Below are positions 32,385 through 34,339 of a stretch of DNA of 34,339 nucleotides, piece by piece (position 1 is the stretch's first letter; every line of letters starts with the position of its first letter). The position numbers were made by a program, and so were the translations under genes. Source of the stretch: Clostridium sp. Cult2 (GTDB lineage: Bacteria; Bacillota; Clostridia; Tissierellales; Tepidimicrobiaceae). The DNA lies in the NCBI RefSeq assembly GCF_021655075.1, contig NZ_PPXX01000058.1, forward strand, positions 1 to 34,339, written 5' to 3'. Below the pieces are notes generated by a model that searched no databases, had not been told where the DNA came from, and worked only from the letters and a program-made list of their open reading frames with translations.

Positions 32385-34253
32385 TTATCTCTCCTTATTT
32401 TTATTAAAATGGTTATATAAATCTTCTGCTACTTTTCTATTCATACTTTTTACCTGAGCTAATTCCTCTACAGAGGCTTTTTTAATATTGTCTATGGAAT
32501 AAAAATGTTTGAGAAGTTCCTTCTTCCTTTTTTCTCCTATACCCCTTATATCATCTAATTCGGATTTAAACATCTTTTTACTCCTTAAACTCCTATGATA
32601 GGATATGGCAAATCTATGAGCTTCCTCTTGTATCTTATATATTAGTCTAAATCCAGCACTATCTTCTTCTAAGTTTATCTCCCGGTTATTATAGATAATA
32701 CCCCTTGTATTATGGAATTCATCTTTAACCAGTCCACAAACAGGAATATCTAGATTCAATTCCTCCAAAACATTTAATGCTATATTTACTTGTCCTTTTC
32801 CACCATCTATCATTATTAAATCAGGAAAGACAGAAAATCCTTTTATTTCTATATTATTTTCCTTCATTATCTCTTTTTCTTTTAATCCTCTAATAAATCT
32901 TCTCTTAATAACTTCCTCCATACTCTTATAATCATCAGGAGTAGTTACAGTCTGAATTTTAAACCTTCTATAATCGCTCTTTTTAGGTCTTGCCTGTTCA
33001 AATACAACCATAGAACCTACAGATAAAACACCAGATATATTAGAAATATCATATGCTTCTATTCTATAGGGAATATTCTCTAACCCTAATACAAACTTTA
33101 ATTGTTCTAACCCATTCTCTTCTTGCCTTTGTCTTCTCAAGAATTTATCTCCATGCTGATTTAACATATCCATTGCATTTTTCCTTACCATATCCATAAG
33201 CTGAGATTTTTCTCCTCTTTTAGGTACTCGTAAGATAACCTTATTGCCCCTTTTTTCTGACAGCCATTTAGACACTGCTTCAATATCTTCAATTTCCTCT
33301 TCTATAAATATCTCCTTGGGAACACAGGCAGTTCCTAGATAAAATTGTTTAATAAAGGAACTAAGGATTTCCTTTCTATCTTCATTAAAAGTATCCGATA
33401 GTATGAAATGTTCTCTACCTACTATTTTACCTGCCCTTATAAAAAATACTTGGATACAAACTTCATTTACACCTCTTGCCATACCTATTACATCTTGATC
33501 GATAATATTTGAACTTACCATCTTTTGCTTTTCAAGAATAATATTTAGAGAGTTAATTTGATCTCTATACTTAGCAGCATTTTCAAAATCAAGATTCTCT
33601 GATGCATTCTTCATCTTTTCTTCAATTACTTCTATTAACTTATCTTCTTTACCGCTTAAAAACATTATTATTTCATCAATCATATCCATATATTTTTTTT
33701 CATTAACATTCCCTTGGCAAGGCCCTAAACATCTGCCTATATAGTAATTTAGACAAGGTCTAGTTTTTATACCTTCTTTTTCGAAGTTTTTATTACAAGT
33801 CCTTATGGGATAAAGGTTTCTAATTATATCTAAAGTATCGTTAACTGCATAGGCACTTGGATAAGGCCCAAAATATTTAGCACCATCCTTTAAAACATTT
33901 CTAGTCTTAATAACTCTAGGAAATGGTTCGTTAGTTGTTACCTTAATATATGGATACTGTTTATCATCTCTTAATAATATATTGTATTTAGGCTTATGTT
34001 TCTTAATTAAATTAGCCTCCAATATTAAGGCTTCCACTTCATTATCTACAATTATATATTCAAATTCACGAATATGTTTCACCATTGCATTGACCTTAGG
34101 TGGATTGTTTCGAGAAGATTGGAAATATTGTCTAACCCTATTTTTTAAGGATATAGCCTTCCCAACATAGATTATTTGTCCATCTTCATCCTTCATTATA
34201 TATACCCCAGGTTCATCTGGTAATTTTTTCAACTCTTCATCTATATTAAACAT
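32385..34253 (-). CDS. uvrC: Excinuclease ABC subunit C
   Basis: Nuclease of nucleotide excision repair that makes both incisions after UvrA and UvrB have found the lesion. The 622-aa protein has the GIY-YIG domain (GVYIM at 16-20, IIYVGKA at 28-34), the cysteine-containing segment RPCLNYYIGRCLGPC, a UVR domain that meets UvrB (around KNASENLDFENAAKYRDQI), the RNase H-like endonuclease domain (AYDISNISG, MIDGGKGQ) and a C-terminal helix-hairpin-helix pair (DDIRGIGEKRKKELL). Start ATG at 34253 follows AAAGGTGG; the ATG at 34280 has no ribosome binding site. hprK follows at once. Confidence 0.97.
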   Translation of the reverse strand: MFNIDEELKKLPDEPGVYIMKDEDGQIIYVGKAISLKNRVRQYFQSSRNNPPKVNAMVKHIREFEYIIVDNEVEALILEANLIKKHKPKYNILLRDDKQYPYIKVTTNEPFPRVIKTRNVLKDGAKYFGPYPSAYAVNDTLDIIRNLYPIRTCNKNFEKEGIKTRPCLNYYIGRCLGPCQGNVNEKKYMDMIDEIIMFLSGKEDKLIEVIEEKMKNASENLDFENAAKYRDQINSLNIILEKQKMVSSNIIDQDVIGMARGVNEVCIQVFFIRAGKIVGREHFILSDTFNEDRKEILSSFIKQFYLGTACVPKEIFIEEEIEDIEAVSKWLSEKRGNKVILRVPKRGEKSQLMDMVRKNAMDMLNQHGDKFLRRQRQEENGLEQLKFVLGLENIPYRIEAYDISNISGVLSVGSMVVFEQARPKKSDYRRFKIQTVTTPDDYKSMEEVIKRRFIRGLKEKEIMKENNIEIKGFSVFPDLIMIDGGKGQVNIALNVLEELNLDIPVCGLVKDEFHNTRGIIYNNREINLEEDSAGFRLIYKIQEEAHRFAISYHRSLRSKKMFKSELDDIRGIGEKRKKELLKHFYSIDNIKKASVEELAQVKSMNRKVAEDLYNHFNKNKER

Positions 34254-34339
34254 AAAACCACCTTTCAACTTATTAATCATCTTAGTCTAATAATACCATA
34301 ATAATAATAAAAATAATTAATCAATTATTATAAATAAGT

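Noticed and set aside
1-34339. tRNA, rRNA, CRISPR array, intact insertion sequence or prophage genes
   Set aside because: No cloverleaf-like or CCA-ended sequences, repeated spacers, transposase or phage structural genes were seen on either strand by reading.

Overview
The window comes from an AT-rich, low-GC Gram-positive anaerobe, most likely a Clostridia or Tissierellia member. Three things point there. The core clusters have the Firmicutes type (rapZ-yvcK-whiA-HPr, dnaE-pfkA-pyk, uvrC-hprK). A pyruvate:ferredoxin oxidoreductase and a GrdX-family protein suggest an amino-acid-fermenting (Stickland) anaerobe. HPr carries both His15 and Ser46 and is accompanied by HprK. Nearly all genes lie on the minus strand; only grdX, an M42 peptidase and an unknown 173-aa protein are on the plus strand. 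I saw no tRNA, rRNA, CRISPR array, intact insertion sequence or known riboswitch.

Layout from left to right. Positions 1-70 are a GC-richer edge touching the 3' end of a 23S rRNA uracil methyltransferase gene (rlmCD), a gene family whose 3' end is a known target of some mobile elements. Then come uvsE (UV endonuclease), followed by a start-less winged-helix remnant, and a DJ-1/PfpI protein. Next is a two-gene ABC exporter with a large ArsR-type regulator upstream, then a small ORF coupled to a SAM methyltransferase, and the branched-chain amino-acid carrier brnQ. From about 11.1 to 18.1 kb is a housekeeping block read leftward: dnaE, a 64-aa protein, pfkA, pyk, fxsA. From 18.4 to 26.3 kb is the rapZ/yvcK/whiA region with murB and a PHP phosphoesterase; it is interrupted by the plus-strand genes. 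The right end holds an orphan solute-binding-like protein, nifJ, hprK and uvrC.

How the genes fit together. PfkA makes fructose-1,6-bisphosphate, Pyk makes pyruvate and NifJ oxidises it to acetyl-CoA and reduced ferredoxin. HprK, stimulated by fructose-1,6-bisphosphate in studied Firmicutes, phosphorylates Ser46 of HPr, so both a metabolite source and the carbon-control kinase/target pair sit in one window. MurB, RapZ, YvcK and WhiA link cell-wall precursor synthesis with envelope and division control. UvsE and UvrC are two independent UV-repair routes.

The least explained parts are: a terminator-like hairpin directly before the rlmCD ribosome binding site; a 35-bp perfect inverted repeat over the end of the M42 gene; the 173-aa plus-strand protein; the orphan solute-binding-like protein without a lipobox; the stand-alone GrdX; two decayed coding remnants (1628-1831 and 18170-18357); and two palindromic repeat elements (22369-22442 and 27755-27793).
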